Counted from the stretch's first letter, positions 1-29,159 are shown. The stretch is DNA of 64,000 bases from Typhlomys cinereus (GCA_023101885.1 JALPQD010000389.1:1988632-2052631), one strand, 5' to 3'. Made by a program: numbers and translations. Notes: generated by a model not told the origin, from the letters alone.

Positions 1-162
1 AGACCCCACGTATAGACGCCGGGCAGAAGTGGGGGTGGCCTGCGTTTCTGGTCCTGGTAGGGTGGAGCCTGTGAATCCCGGGGCAGAGTAAACAAGGAGG
101 AGGTGGAGGCGTCCATGGTGGTTCCCGAATTCGTCCGTGGTTCTACACACACACACATATAT

Positions 163-197
<35 letters not shown>

Positions 198-229
198 TAC
201 ACATACAATTGAATAAACAATAAAAAAAG
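1..229 (+). mobile_element. B2-superfamily SINE (DIP-like), cut by the window start
   Basis: This is the body and CA tail of the same SINE as at 712-982 and in the same orientation; its head lies outside the window. Confidence 0.8.
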
Positions 230-711
230 AAGCGGGAGCTACAGGCTGTGTGCAATGCCCAGAGCATAAACTCAGAAGACAAAAAGAGGATCCGGGAGCT
301 GGTTGGGAGCAGGCTGCCGTTGCTGCGGGTGTTTTCCACATGATAATGAGGCTTTGAAGCTGGGGAGCTAGGAGGCTCCGAGATCATAGCTCCTCACTGC
401 TGGGCTGTGCATTTTGAAGTAGCCACACACGGTCTGATCTGTAGCCTCTCTGGAGCCAAAAGCAAGGATTGGAGGGGCTGCTTCTTGGCTCTCACTGGGG
501 TAGTAACACGTTCCTTATTGGAGGTGAAGTGTGAAGCAGCCACACGGTGAATCCAAGAGCTCCCTGAGCTCCCAGAAGCTATTCAGCACGCCTTCCAGTC
601 CTCCATGTGAACCTCGCCAGGCAGGACACTGAGCCCTGGACACTGTGGAGGGTTCTAGGGAACTCATCCTGCCACAGACCTCTGCATAACTGATAGTTAA
701 AATAAAGTCCT

Positions 712-982
712 TGGGGGGCTGGAGAGGTGGCTCAGGGATTAAGCCTCTGCCTTGCAGGCGGAAGGTCCTGAGTTCGGATCCTAGACCCCATGTATAGACG
801 CCAGGCGGAAGCTGGATGGCCTGCGTTTCTGGTCCTGGTAGGGTGGAGCCTGTGAATCCTGGGGCAGAGTAAACAAGGAGGAGGTGGAGGTGGTCCATGG
901 TGGTTCCCGAATTCTCCCATGGTTCTCACACACACATACACACACGCACACATGCATACATGCACAATTGAATAAATAATAA
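712..982 (+). mobile_element. B2-superfamily SINE (DIP-like), recent insertion
   Basis: The head ggggctggagaggtggctca carries the tRNA-like A box, with the B box ggtcctgagttcggatcc. The element-specific body and a CA-rich tail ending in AATAAA units follow. It is flanked by a 14-bp duplication (698-711 and 983-996) with one mismatch. It lies in an ACSF3 intron in sense orientation. Confidence 0.85.
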
Positions 983-1515
983 TAAAATAAAGCCCTCGGA
1001 ACTATAAAGCGAGCTCCCAGGAGAGGGCTGTGTGGGCAGCAGCTTTGCACCTGTGTGTTTGACACGCTGCCCTTCATTCTCCTCCTCTGTTCATGTGTCA
1101 GCCTCCAGATCCAGCCTTGCTGACCTCCTCAGACTCCAAGCTGACAGCAGAACAGTGCTTCAGCGCCTCCTCCTTCTGGGCAGGGCGTTGGTACCCGGGA
1201 ACACAGGCCCTTCCTGGGTACATCCCCACACAGTCTGTGAGGAGCCCTGTGCACAGAATAAACTGTAAGTGCCTCATGCAGGTGCATCGCCAGCCCCGTG
1301 GACCCCACCCACTTCTGACCTCCATTCTGTCTGGGGACACCAGGGCCTGCTGAGCTGTTCTTGGCTGCTCACACACACACTACATCCCTTGCAGCCGCGT
1401 CTTGAAGTCGCTGAGCACGTTGAACCCCTCCTAACTGACTTGAATGTTCCATGTACACACAGACCCAGTCCCAAAAGGGCTGCTTTTCTAACGCCCATCT
1501 CTCTTGTCTTTACAG

Positions 1516-20839
<19,324 letters not shown>

Positions 20840-21180
20840 CCAGAGGAGCCAGCCAGACTGGGCATGAAGGACGTAAGCATCCCCAAGCTCATCTCTGACC
20901 CTACAGCTGACCCACAGGCCCTTAAGTGGACAGAACTCCCAGATGAGGTTGACCAGGATCAGAAGCACTGGGATGAAACCACCAAGTGAGGTCCCGCACC
21001 CAAGTTCAGGTGCGCTCAGCTGGCCCAGCTTCTCAGGAGCGCGGACTTCAAGAGCACAGAAAGGACGTGGCTGTATCCAGTGTGTGACCAAGGCTGCTGG
21101 CTCTCCTCAGCGCAGGTCCTAGCGGCTCAAAGGTTAACACTCATGATAAGACATGAAATAAAGGTGTCTGTGATCTGGAC
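20840..21180 (+). other. ACSF3: ACSF3 3' untranslated region with poly(A) signal
   Basis: Non-coding sequence follows the ACSF3 stop. The first canonical AATAAA lies at 21157-21162 and is followed by a GT-rich stretch (gtgtctgtgatctgg) that could serve as the downstream element, so cleavage is expected near 21175-21185. The 3' UTR would be about 340 nt. The end point is inferred; no transcript was available. Confidence 0.65.
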
Positions 21181-21780
21181 ATGGCCTGCCAGTCAGCATC
21201 TGTGTTCACCACCCCCCCTAAGAGCCATCTGGGTGGTGCTAACAGCCACCCAAGACTTGGTCTCCTGCTAGGGAATCACCTGTGAGTGGTGTCTGCTGTG
21301 TGTGTGCCACATTTAGTTATTCGAGGCCACCCAAAGCCACCCAAATGACCCTGTCTTGCCTGCAGCTTCGCATCAGGCTTTCTGGACTCACCTATACTGT
21401 GTCCTCTGTCATCTTTCCAAACCCCTTCCTGCCCTGCCTCACATCTCATAGCTACCCTCAGGACCCGCAGAAACAAATGTCCAGATGCCCAGGCCACACC
21501 AGCCAGCTCAATGTGTGCCCTCCCTGCACCCCCGCACCGGGCCATATGAAGACCCTCCCAGGACCTTCAGGAAAGCCTCTGATAGCTCAGCCCAGATATC
21601 TGGCTTTGCCCACCTGAAACAGCCTGTGTGGCAGCAGTAGGCACTGGCGAGGCCCCACAGCAGGGACCCATCCTTCCAGGTGAACCACATACAAAGGCGT
21701 GGACACCAGGCCACTCCACCTCGCTAAGCTCCCAGGTTCCAATTCCCGAGAGCCCAACCTGTCACTCAGTCCAGTCCAGA

Positions 21781-21919
21781 GACGGAAGCACTTCGGAGCC
21801 TCTCAGAGGACTGGGCCCGTCGTGCCCAGACAGACGGAAGCGCTTCGGAGCCTCTCAGAGGACTGGGCCCGTCGTCCCCAGACAGACGGAAGCGCTTCGG
21901 AGCCTCTCAGAGGCCAGCC
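21781..21919 (+). repeat. 52-bp tandem repeat, 2.7 copies
   Basis: Units start gacggaagc(a/g)cttcggagcc at 21781, 21833 and 21885; copies differ at only a few bases. It lies about 600 bp after the ACSF3 poly(A) site. Confidence 0.9.
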
Positions 21920-22444
21920 CATCATCACAGCTGTGTCCCACATCTGTGGCAGGACTCCTAGGCAACTCTGTGCACCACCCATCCCTGCCCCTGCCCTGTG
22001 GCTTCTGGCCACAACTGCCATCTCCTTCAACAGCAAGCAGGGACTGAGACCAAGCACAGGTGCAAAGCAGCCTCAGGGTCCTCAGAAGTAGGGGTACCAT
22101 CAGCCATACCCCCCCCCCCCGCAGCTGCTCTCCCCACCACTTTTCTCTCTGGACCTGAGTTCCCTGTACCCAGCACCAGAGCCTCACCCAGCCATAGCAG
22201 CAGGTAGCTGTTGCAGCGTGCCCTCTCGTCCATAGGAATCCATCTTCACCAGGGCAGCTTGGCCTGGAACTTCAGAGCAGAAATAATCACAGCCCAGACC
22301 CGAACCAAGGATGCCCCTTGTAGGCACCCAGTGCTGCGCCCTCCTGTATCTTCACTCTGCTGGGTGCCAAGAGCAGGAAGGTCTCACACCCCAGTGAGCA
22401 AGACCCTCCTGGGATAACAGCCCAGCCCAGGGCATAGGCAGCGG

Positions 22445-22562
22445 CTCAGCCCAAGATGGCAGAGGATGGGCAGGGCGGCCATCACCCTGCAGCCCCATCC
22501 CCATGGCAGTGTGCCAGACAGAGGACGGGGAGGGCGGCCAGCGACCCCCACAGCCCCGTCCC
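22445..22562 (+). repeat. Two-copy tandem duplication, about 57 bp
   Basis: agaggatgggcagggcggcc and agaggacggggagggcggcc start the two copies; both end in cagccccatccccat-type sequence. Confidence 0.7.
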
Positions 22563-23019
22563 CATTGCAATGAGCCGTTGGCTGCCTTCCGGCCCAACAG
22601 GTAAGAATGTGGTGGGACTGGTAAATCCCACCTGGTGGCATGGAGTGCGGTCATGCTCCCTCAGCTGCAGGAGGGCCATGCACGTGTTGGAGTGTCTCAC
22701 ACATGCACGTGTGCCAGTCCCTCCATCAGTGTGACTAAAGGCCACTGCTGTCTTCTGAATTCCGAATCTCAGCCGGGGTGAGAATCACTCACTGTCCCCC
22801 TCTGGTCCCATGTCCTGTCCCAGGGGTTCCTGATGGCCCTTGTAGAACCTCCCTGGACCCCAGCAGACTTCCCTTTCCCCCTCCCCACTGCTGGGGTCCT
22901 TTCTTCCTCGTGGCCTCGAGCAGGAGGTCAGAGCTGCCTGGCCTGGGAGATGAAGGTCCTGCTGACGTCCACACATGACCAGTTCTCGCTCAGCACTAAA
23001 TAGGTAACACCTTGTCCTG

Positions 23020-23500
23020 TGTCACCTTCATAACTCTTAAACAGCAACGTGGGGAGACACGGGTCGCTCAAGATGAATAGCCACGCAAGCTCTTTGTGAA
23101 CTATCACTCGAAATAGTTCCGGTGCCCCTCGCCAGTGTTGACGGGTCGTTAATAAGCCCAGGAAAGAGCTGTGGGCCGTGAGGGGAGGCTGCGGGTCAGG
23201 TCAGGCCCAAGGCAGCACCGGCGCTGTGTGGGGCCCAGGCCTCGGAGTAGTATTTTCCCCACACAATCAGACCCGCTGGATGCCTGTCTGGGAGGCTGGG
23301 GCGGAGCGGCAAAATGCGGTCGTGCTGCTGGTCCAGCGCCTCCACGCTCTGCTTTTGTCCAGGGGCGTCATACAAATAATGGCGGGTGGTCACTGTGGGC
23401 ACACATCAGGAGCTGCAGCTCCCTTCGATGGAATGTTCCGGAAGAGGCCATGTTGAACTGCCTTGGAAAGTGGTATGGTGTTGCCACGGAGCTGCACGCT
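23020..23500. promoter_or_regulatory. Candidate conserved regulatory block between ACSF3 and the ERV
   Basis: The block is free of recognised repeats and contains aactatcactcgaaatagtt, acgggtcgttaataagccca, gtcatacaaataatggcggg and ggaatgttccgg (a palindromic TEAD/MCAT-like GGAATGTTCC). CpGs are kept. It could be an enhancer of either neighbour. Texture only. Confidence 0.35.
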
Positions 23501-24494
23501 GGCCTCCGAGCTGTCTGGGACCGGCCATGCCAGGTGGCTCAAGAGAAAGAAGGGCAGTGTGTCCAGCGCAGGCAAAGCCCACAGTGCAGGCCCAGGTAAG
23601 GCCGGAGGTAGAGCCAGGGTGGGATGGGAGGGTTGTGCTAGAATCGCTGGTGTCCGCTGGAGTTCCGGAGCAACCAGAATCTGTAGATCTGACTACCATG
23701 TGGTCAGACTGTCGCAGTCCTCCTGCCGCAGACCTCTGGAGTGCTGGGATCATGGCCTGGTTCATTATACCCACCTAGGAACTCGAAGCTGTGCACCAGC
23801 TAGGCTGGGCCTCCCTCAGGCTCCTGGTTCCCTACACCCCGTGAGTTTGCTCCCAGTGTGATAGTGGCCCTCAAAGAGGTCCACGTTTTCCTTCCTCCAC
23901 AATGGGACCCAAGGCACAGCTGGATTAAGACATCATCAGCTCACTTTGGGGAGCGTGTCCTGGTGTTCGTGGGTTTGCTGTGTCACCATGACTGAGGAGG
24001 GCTCAAGTAGGAAAGCTGGAGAAGACGTGCAGTAGAGACACCCTGGCAGCCCCTGCAGGGACACTCCCTGCTTGTGCCTGGATGTCAGTCACCCCGGAAG
24101 CCAGGCAGGGTGTCCTCCCCCAGACACATGACACTGCTTCCAATCTCTTTCGGGGGAAGTTTGGTTCCATCAGCTTTGCTGTCCCCAATGGTGGACAGCA
24201 AAGGGCACATGCTGGCTTCAAAGGTCTTCTGGGACCTCTTCTGCCCTCACATGGGACCTGGGTGGGTGCCATGCCATCCTCAGCCGCCTCCTCCATAGCT
24301 CAGATTGCTGGTGGCTGGGAGGCCTGCCTGCCTGCTCGTGGCACCCAGAGAGAAGGAAAGAGTGTCAGATTCAAGCCTGAGGGACCCATGGGCTGAATGC
24401 TAGAGGGGTCTCCTAGCAGAGGAGAGCTGCCCATTCTGCCAGAAGTGCCACACATTACTGATCTCATTGAGCTGGGCCAACACCCAGGTCCAAG

Positions 24495-24496
<2 letters not shown>

Positions 24497-24543
<47 letters not shown>

Positions 24544-24660
24544 GGAGGACAACTTGGTGGAGTCAGTTCTCCATCCGCCTTTGCCTGAGTTCTAAAGATT
24601 GAACTCAGGTTGCAGGCTTGTGCAGCAAGCTTCTTTACCCGTTGGCATCTCACAGGCCCC
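24497..24660 (-). mobile_element. tRNA-derived SINE fragment with TG microsatellite
   Basis: A (GT)n run of about 45 bp leads into tggaggacaacttggtggag, ttgaactcaggttgcaggct and cccgttggcatctcacaggc, the reversed tail-to-head order of a B2/B3-like or B4-like SINE. Confidence 0.6.
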
Positions 24661-24960
24661 AGGTCCAGCAGCTACCCTTCACTAGTCAGTGCCCCCCCAG
24701 GGCTTCTGTCCTTCACCAGTCAGTGCCCCCCCAGGGCTCTTTCCTTCCTGTTTGCCTCTCGATACGGCATTTATTCCATGCAAGTGACACAAGAGTCAGG
24801 GCCTGAGAGGGACACAAGCATCTGGACAACCAGTCTTCAGCAAATCCTATAGCCTCGCTTAGAGTGAGGATTCAGTGGAAAATGGAATTCCAGAAAGTTC
24901 TAGTCCAGCTTATAACCAGACGTAGGCTTGGCAGAGTGTGCTCTTTGCTGTAAGTCCTTG

Positions 24961-25024
24961 TTGCCTTGATAGAAGCAACTTAAGAAGTCAAGAGCTTATT
25001 TTGGTTCTAGGGTAAAGCCTAAGT
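24961..25024 (+). repeat. Copy 1 of a 64-bp dispersed repeat left of the ERV
   Basis: ttgccttgatagaagcaact through ctaagt matches 29160-29223 with few differences. It resembles the gataaaa…agcaactt start of a common rodent interspersed repeat (URR1/MER-like); the family is not certain. Confidence 0.6.
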
Positions 25025-25345
25025 ACATGCCTAGGGGAGGCCTAGTGAGGCCTAGAGGATGGGGAGCCCAGGAAAAGGCTGCGACTTGGACTGCCCTCTC
25101 CCCTGTCTATGTCCTGAGTCATAGGCGCGTGTGTGAGAGGAAGCTGCCCTGCTGGACAACCTCCTGCCGGCCTGGCCCGTGAGTGAGATCTGCAGGACTT
25201 TGCTTCTAGTTCCAGACCCCAGGAGCCCCCGAGGTCAGAGTTGTTTGTGTTTGCTGTAAAGTCGTTCTAGGTGGAAGCTGAGCTGAATGCCTGGACTCCA
25301 CCTGGTCTTCTGGCCCCCACTCTGCACATCTTTGTAGTCACCCTG

Positions 25346-25680
25346 TGTAGGGCGCCGCCCTGCATGCCGCCATTCTAAGATGGCGCCAGTTCCCCTTCTC
25401 CTCTCAGCAAAACAAGCCAATGCGCAAGCGCCAGGCCCATTTCCCGCTCTAGCCCTGATCGCGAGACCATCACGCCACCTCGGGTGACACGCCCACTACC
25501 AATCAGGTGCTGCCACGTCCAAGACGGGACAGAATCCCTATATAAGGGTGACGGTTTAGGCAGTTGGGGTCTCCGTGCTGAAAGCTAGTGCTCTCCCTCT
25601 CAAGATGCATTAAAGCTTGCTACAGAAGGATCCTGATCGTGTTGCGTCGTTCTTGCTGGCGAGACGAGCAGCGCGAAACA
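25346..25680 (+). repeat. 5' LTR of the IAP-like element
   Basis: The LTR runs tgtagggcgc…gcgcgaaaca. It contains a palindromic block ccattctaagatggcgcc, ccaatcag-type CCAAT boxes, TATATAA at 25539-25545, and a cattaaa poly(A) signal near 25606. It lies in the same orientation as ACSF3 and CDH15, 4.2 kb after the ACSF3 poly(A) site. Confidence 0.93.
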
Positions 25681-25693
25681 ACTGGTGCTGAAT

Positions 25694-26925
25694 GCTTAAT
25701 TGTCCTTGAAGTTCTTCAACAATTTCCAGGCCCGCTCAACATTGTCTCTGATTCATTATACGTAGTTAATGCAGTCCGCCTGCTTGAAACGGCAGGTCTC
25801 ATTAAACCTACTAGTAGGGTGGCATTCCTTTTTTCACAAATTAAAGAGGCCCTCCAAAATAGACGTCATCCTTTATATATTGTTCATATCAGAGCTCATT
25901 CAGGCCTTCCGGGTCCCATGACAAAAGGCAATGACTTGGCAGATCAAGCCACCAAGCTCATAGCCGTGGCCCTTCCTTCCTCACTGAGTGCTGCCAAAGA
26001 GTTTCACTCAAAATTTCATGTGACGTCTGAAACGTTGCGCAAACACTTTTCCTTAACAAGACAACAAGCACGTGATATAGTCCTTAATTGTCAAAATTGT
26101 TGCCAATTCTTGCCTATCCCCCACACTGGAGTTAATCCTAGAGGCATTTCCCCGTTGCAGGTATGGCAAATGGATGTGACTCACATCCCCTCTTTTGGGA
26201 AATCTCAATATATACATGTTTCTGTAGACACCTACTCGGGCATCATCCATGCCACCTCTCTCTCAGGTGAAAAGACCTCTCAGGTTATTCAACATTGCCT
26301 TGAAGCATGGAGTGCATGGGGCAAACCTAAGGTTCTAAAAACAGACAATGGACCAGCTTATACTTCCCAAAAATTCAAACAATTTTGCTCACAGCTACAA
26401 GTGACACACATTACTGGCCTGCCCTACAACCCCCAGGGTCAAGGCATAATTGAAAGAACCCACCGGACACTCAAATCTTATCTAATTAAACAAAAAGGGG
26501 GACCCATAGCGTCCCTATCTCCTGGTCCAAAGGCAGCATTATCTTTGGCACTTTTCACTCTGAACTTTCTCAACTTAGATGAATCAGGAAGAAGTGCCGC
26601 TGACAGACATTGCTCAGAACCTCAGAGACCACAGGAGTTAGTAAAATGGAAAGATATTTTGACTAATCAATGGAAAGGTCCGGATCCAGTTTTAATTAGG
26701 TCCAGGGGAGCTGTATGTGTCTTTCCACAGAGCGAAGAACATCCATTTTGGATCCCACAACAGCTAACAAGAAACATCCATATCCAAGAAAATGAAGCCA
26801 CAGATATTAAGACTGATAATGCTGATCCTGATGAGAAATCTCCAGTCTCGCTCCGAGCACCGATGGGGGATAATGTCCACGTTCCCCCTGCCCATGCCGT
26901 TTATGTTACAGAACTGGTGAGATGA
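25694..26925 (+). CDS. ERV pol remnant: C-terminal RNase H and full-length-looking integrase (no start codon of its own)
   Basis: One frame stays open from inside the LTR (25588) to the stop at 26925; the first in-frame ATG is 25918. The protein shows the end of RNase H ([11 protein letters not shown] with one catalytic Asp, and the GNDLAD motif). An integrase follows: zinc ligands H-x3-H and C-x2-C 24 residues apart, a D…D-x35-E catalytic triad (QMDVTH, KTDNG, IIERTH), and a C-terminal WKGPDPVL…[18 protein letters not shown] segment typical of IAP/betaretroviral integrases. The first two RNase H acidic residues and all upstream enzymes are missing. No stop or frameshift is seen in the integrase. 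Expression would need an outside start or a frameshift context that is lost here. Confidence 0.88.
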
Positions 26926-27113
26926 AATGCTGTAATCTACATTATGATATTGTGTTATGGGACACTAAGACTAAGGATTTCTCAAAGGGCATTGTCATTG
27001 ATCTTGGAAAAATAATGCGTGTGCGGTTGTACGTGGATAGCTATATTATGTTAGGCGGAGCTATTTGGAGAATTTTTAATGGCCTAAGGAAATGTGATTT
27101 GGTGTCAAGTTGA
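26922..27113 (+). pseudogene. Short ORF after ERV pol, unidentified retroviral remnant
   Basis: The ORF's ATG overlaps the pol stop (ATGA). It encodes 63 residues beginning [20 protein letters not shown] that I cannot place. The position suits an env start, but no signal peptide is seen. It runs straight into the purine tract and ERVL-like LTR sequence, so it may instead be the 3' coding end of the inserted ERVL piece. Confidence 0.4.
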
Positions 27114-27159
27114 CAAGGGGTGGACTTGTGATAGTTAAGCCTGGGTGTCAACTTGACAC
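27102..27159. repeat. 14-bp perfect inverted repeat at the ERVL-like junction
   Basis: gtgtcaagttgaca (27102-27115) and tgtcaacttgacac (27146-27159) are reverse complements separated by 30 bases, so this part of a transcript could form a hairpin. The right arm is part of the ERVL-like LTR start and the left arm lies just before the purine tract. Confidence 0.85.
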
Positions 27160-27525
27160 ACAGGGTATTAACTAAGCTGGGCTGAGACCACCTCTGGAAA
27201 AGGATCAATTGAGACTACTTGAAAGGATAGTACACGCCCTAGATCCTATCAGAACTCCAAAGCTCTCAAAGGATTCTTATAAAAGGAAGCCACCAAGGAG
27301 AACAGATCCCTTCTTGCAGCTGTGCTAGGAATCGTTCTTCCTTCCGGCTGCCCGGTTCCTTCGACCTTCCAAGACTCCAGGAGTTCTCGAGCCTTCAGCC
27401 AGCACCTACTTGACTACCGAACTGAGCAACTAGCTGTGGGCAGCCATCGTTGGAACTACCGCGGCTACTGACAGCCTTCGCTGGACTACCTCGGCCATAT
27501 CTTTAACGAGAACTCAGAGTCGCCA
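27124..27525 (+). repeat. ERVL-like LTR segment embedded in the IAP-like element
   Basis: After a purine tract (acaaggggtgga) the sequence runs ttgtgatagttaagcctggg, then TGTCAACTTGACA, a hallmark of ERVL/MLT2-type LTR starts. It continues with a ttataaaagg TATA-like box near 27278 and CTGGACTACC-type sequences. A related LTR start is seen in this window at 33382 (tgtcatagttaagcac…tgtcaacttgac). The boundaries are approximate and the family assignment is from memory. Confidence 0.5.
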
Positions 27526-27527
27526 TT

Positions 27528-27794
27528 ATGCACGTCAACTCAACCCGCCTTGACCCATCTCTGACGTCGGGATTCGCCTCCTGGATTTCCTCAGCTTTTT
27601 CCTACTTCAAGGAATGGGTGGGGGTGGGACTATTTGGAATTCTGTTCCGTCTCGGTCTGGCAATATTGTCTTGGCTCTTCTGTAAATTTTCTAACAGGGC
27701 CAGACGAGAAAAAATCATGGTCACTCAGGCACTTAGGGCTTTAGAACATGGGACCTCTGCTGAGATCTGGCTTGCAGCATTAAAGCAAGAATAA
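27528..27794 (+). pseudogene. Env transmembrane-tail-like ORF in the ERV (88 aa)
   Basis: The ATG opens 88 codons with a hydrophobic helix (GVGLFGILFRLGLAILSWLF, about residues 32-51), then a Cys and a basic cytoplasmic-type tail (RARREKIMVTQALRALEHG). This layout resembles the membrane anchor and tail of betaretroviral or IAPE envelope proteins. The surface subunit and ectodomain are absent, so no entry function is possible. The family call is an inference from layout. Confidence 0.5.
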
Positions 27795-28057
27795 AGGTTG
27801 ATCGCCGGCCAAACAGCTCATGCACCCTCAGCACCTTTGTTGCATTGCACGAGGACGAGTGTCTGGCATAGGCAGCCCACACAGGTTGACGAGCAAAGCA
27901 TCGCACAGAGTTTACTCTGGAAAACACGCCATCTTGCAAAAGGGTTACCTGCCCCAGAATCCCTTCCTCACAAAATTGGCAGGACGAATTTTTTATGAGG
28001 ATTTGGCCTCTGTTTTCGCCTGAGTTGGGTGGTCACCTCATTGCTATCATATTTGAT

Positions 28058-28071
28058 AAGAAAGGGGGAGA
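28058..28071 (+). promoter_or_regulatory. Polypurine tract of the ERV
   Basis: aagaaagggggaga directly abuts the 3' LTR, where plus-strand DNA synthesis is primed in retroviruses. It is intact. Confidence 0.85.
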
Positions 28072-28406
28072 TGTAGGGCGCCGCCCTGCATGCCGCCATT
28101 CTAAGATGGCGCCAGTTCCCCTTCTCCTCTCAGCAAAACAAGCCAATGCGCAAGCGCCAGGCCCATTTCCCGCTCTAGCCCTGATCGCGAGACCATCACG
28201 CCACCTCGGGTGACACGCCCACTACCAATCAGGTGCTGCCACGTCCAAGACGGGACAGAATCCCTATATAAGGGTGACGGTTTAGGCAGTTGGGGTCTCC
28301 GTGCTGAAAGCTAGTGCTCTCCCTCTCAAGATGCATTAAAGCTTGCTACAGAAGGATCCTGATCGTGTTGCGTCGTTCTTGCTGGCGAGACGAGCAGCGC
28401 GAAACA
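28072..28406 (+). repeat. 3' LTR of the IAP-like element
   Basis: It has the same length and, as far as I can compare by eye, the same sequence as the 5' LTR. The purine tract aagaaagggggaga precedes it and the 6-bp target duplication accctg follows it. An intact U3 promoter facing CDH15 (8.8 kb away) is present. Confidence 0.93.
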
Positions 28407-29159
28407 ACCCTGGAGGTTGCAGCAAGTTGGCCTGGAAGCCCCCAGAACCTGCTGGTGTTCCCCACCAGGTGGTGAATGTGCCTTTGAGACACAGAATGTG
28501 ACACACTCCTTGCCACGGGCTTTCGATACAAGACACAGGTCTATTTTTATCTCAGGTTTTGCAGCATGAAAACTGGCCTGTCCAACCTCTTGGTCTCCGA
28601 CTAGGCAGGAGGTGTAGTGGTGGGGTGTGTGTGTGTGTGGGGGAAGCTTGGCTCCAGAGTCTGCTTTCTGGGGATAATGGCTTATTCAGAATCTTCTCCA
28701 CGAGCTGCATGAGTGTTCTGTAGGCTCCGTGGGCCTCATTCTTGCTTTCAGGCCCATGGACTTGTGGTTCAGGCCTTTGTGTCCGTCTCATCCCTATCAG
28801 TCTTGCTGGAGTTTGCCATGTGTCTGCTTGTCAACCTGCTGATCCGGCGGCTCCTTGTCTCCTCTTGCCTCTCTGTGAGTCCCTCTGCTCTTTTTGGGGC
28901 CTTCTACTGTGCTGACACCTGCCACATTTCCTGAGAGTCTCTCCCAGCCTCAGACACCAAGTGTCACTCTGGTGTCTCTGCTGTCCTGGGCGCAGCTCCT
29001 GTGGTGCCGGCCCTCTGTGACAGCGCTCCCGCGTGCTGGCTTTCATTACTGCTAGTTGCTTACACATTCCAGTGGATATAACTGATGCTCTATATCTGAG
29101 ATTTTTCCCTTTTATTAGACTTTGAGATTGGTTTGGGGTCTTTTTCTGTTGTGATAAAA

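Larger units (their letters stand above)
21181..25339. other. Intergenic region between ACSF3 and the ERV
   Basis: It holds tandem repeats at 21781 and 22445, a candidate regulatory block at 23020-23500, a TG microsatellite/SINE at 24497 and one dispersed repeat at 24961. Open frames here lack splice or codon support, so I call no gene. Confidence 0.75.
25346..28406 (+). mobile_element. Young, internally deleted IAP-like (class II, ERVK-type) endogenous retrovirus
   Basis: A 335-bp LTR (25346-25680) is repeated at 28072-28406 and by eye the two copies are identical. The element is flanked by a perfect 6-bp duplication, accctg, at 25340-25345 and 28407-28412, as expected for IAP/ERVK integration. 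The LTR has TG…CA ends, a CGCCATTCTAAGATGGCGCC block resembling IAP LTRs, a TATA box at 25539-25545 and a cattaaag poly(A)-type signal. The start of a tRNA-Phe-type primer-binding site (tggtgctgaat) follows the 5' LTR, and a polypurine tract ends at 28071. The internal part is only 2391 bp: leader, gag, protease, reverse transcriptase and most of RNase H are gone. The integrase frame, an ERVL-like insert and an env-tail-like ORF remain. The deletion makes it non-autonomous. Confidence 0.93.

Noticed and set aside
24495..24588. Open frames made of Cys-Val repeats in TG microsatellites (also 51170, 56800, 57750, 61846)
   Set aside because: Dinucleotide repeats give stop-free frames automatically; no coding meaning.
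25539..25549. SRF CArG box in the ERV LTR (cctatataagg)
   Set aside because: The A/T core has seven bases rather than six; it is better read as a TATA box.
25588..25917. Translation of the pol frame starting in the LTR
   Set aside because: The first codon there is GTG and no in-frame ATG occurs before 25918, so a fusion protein from the LTR is not supported.
25346..28406. Intact, replication-competent provirus
   Set aside because: Gag, protease, RT, most of RNase H, most of env and most of the primer-binding site are absent; it is a non-autonomous remnant.
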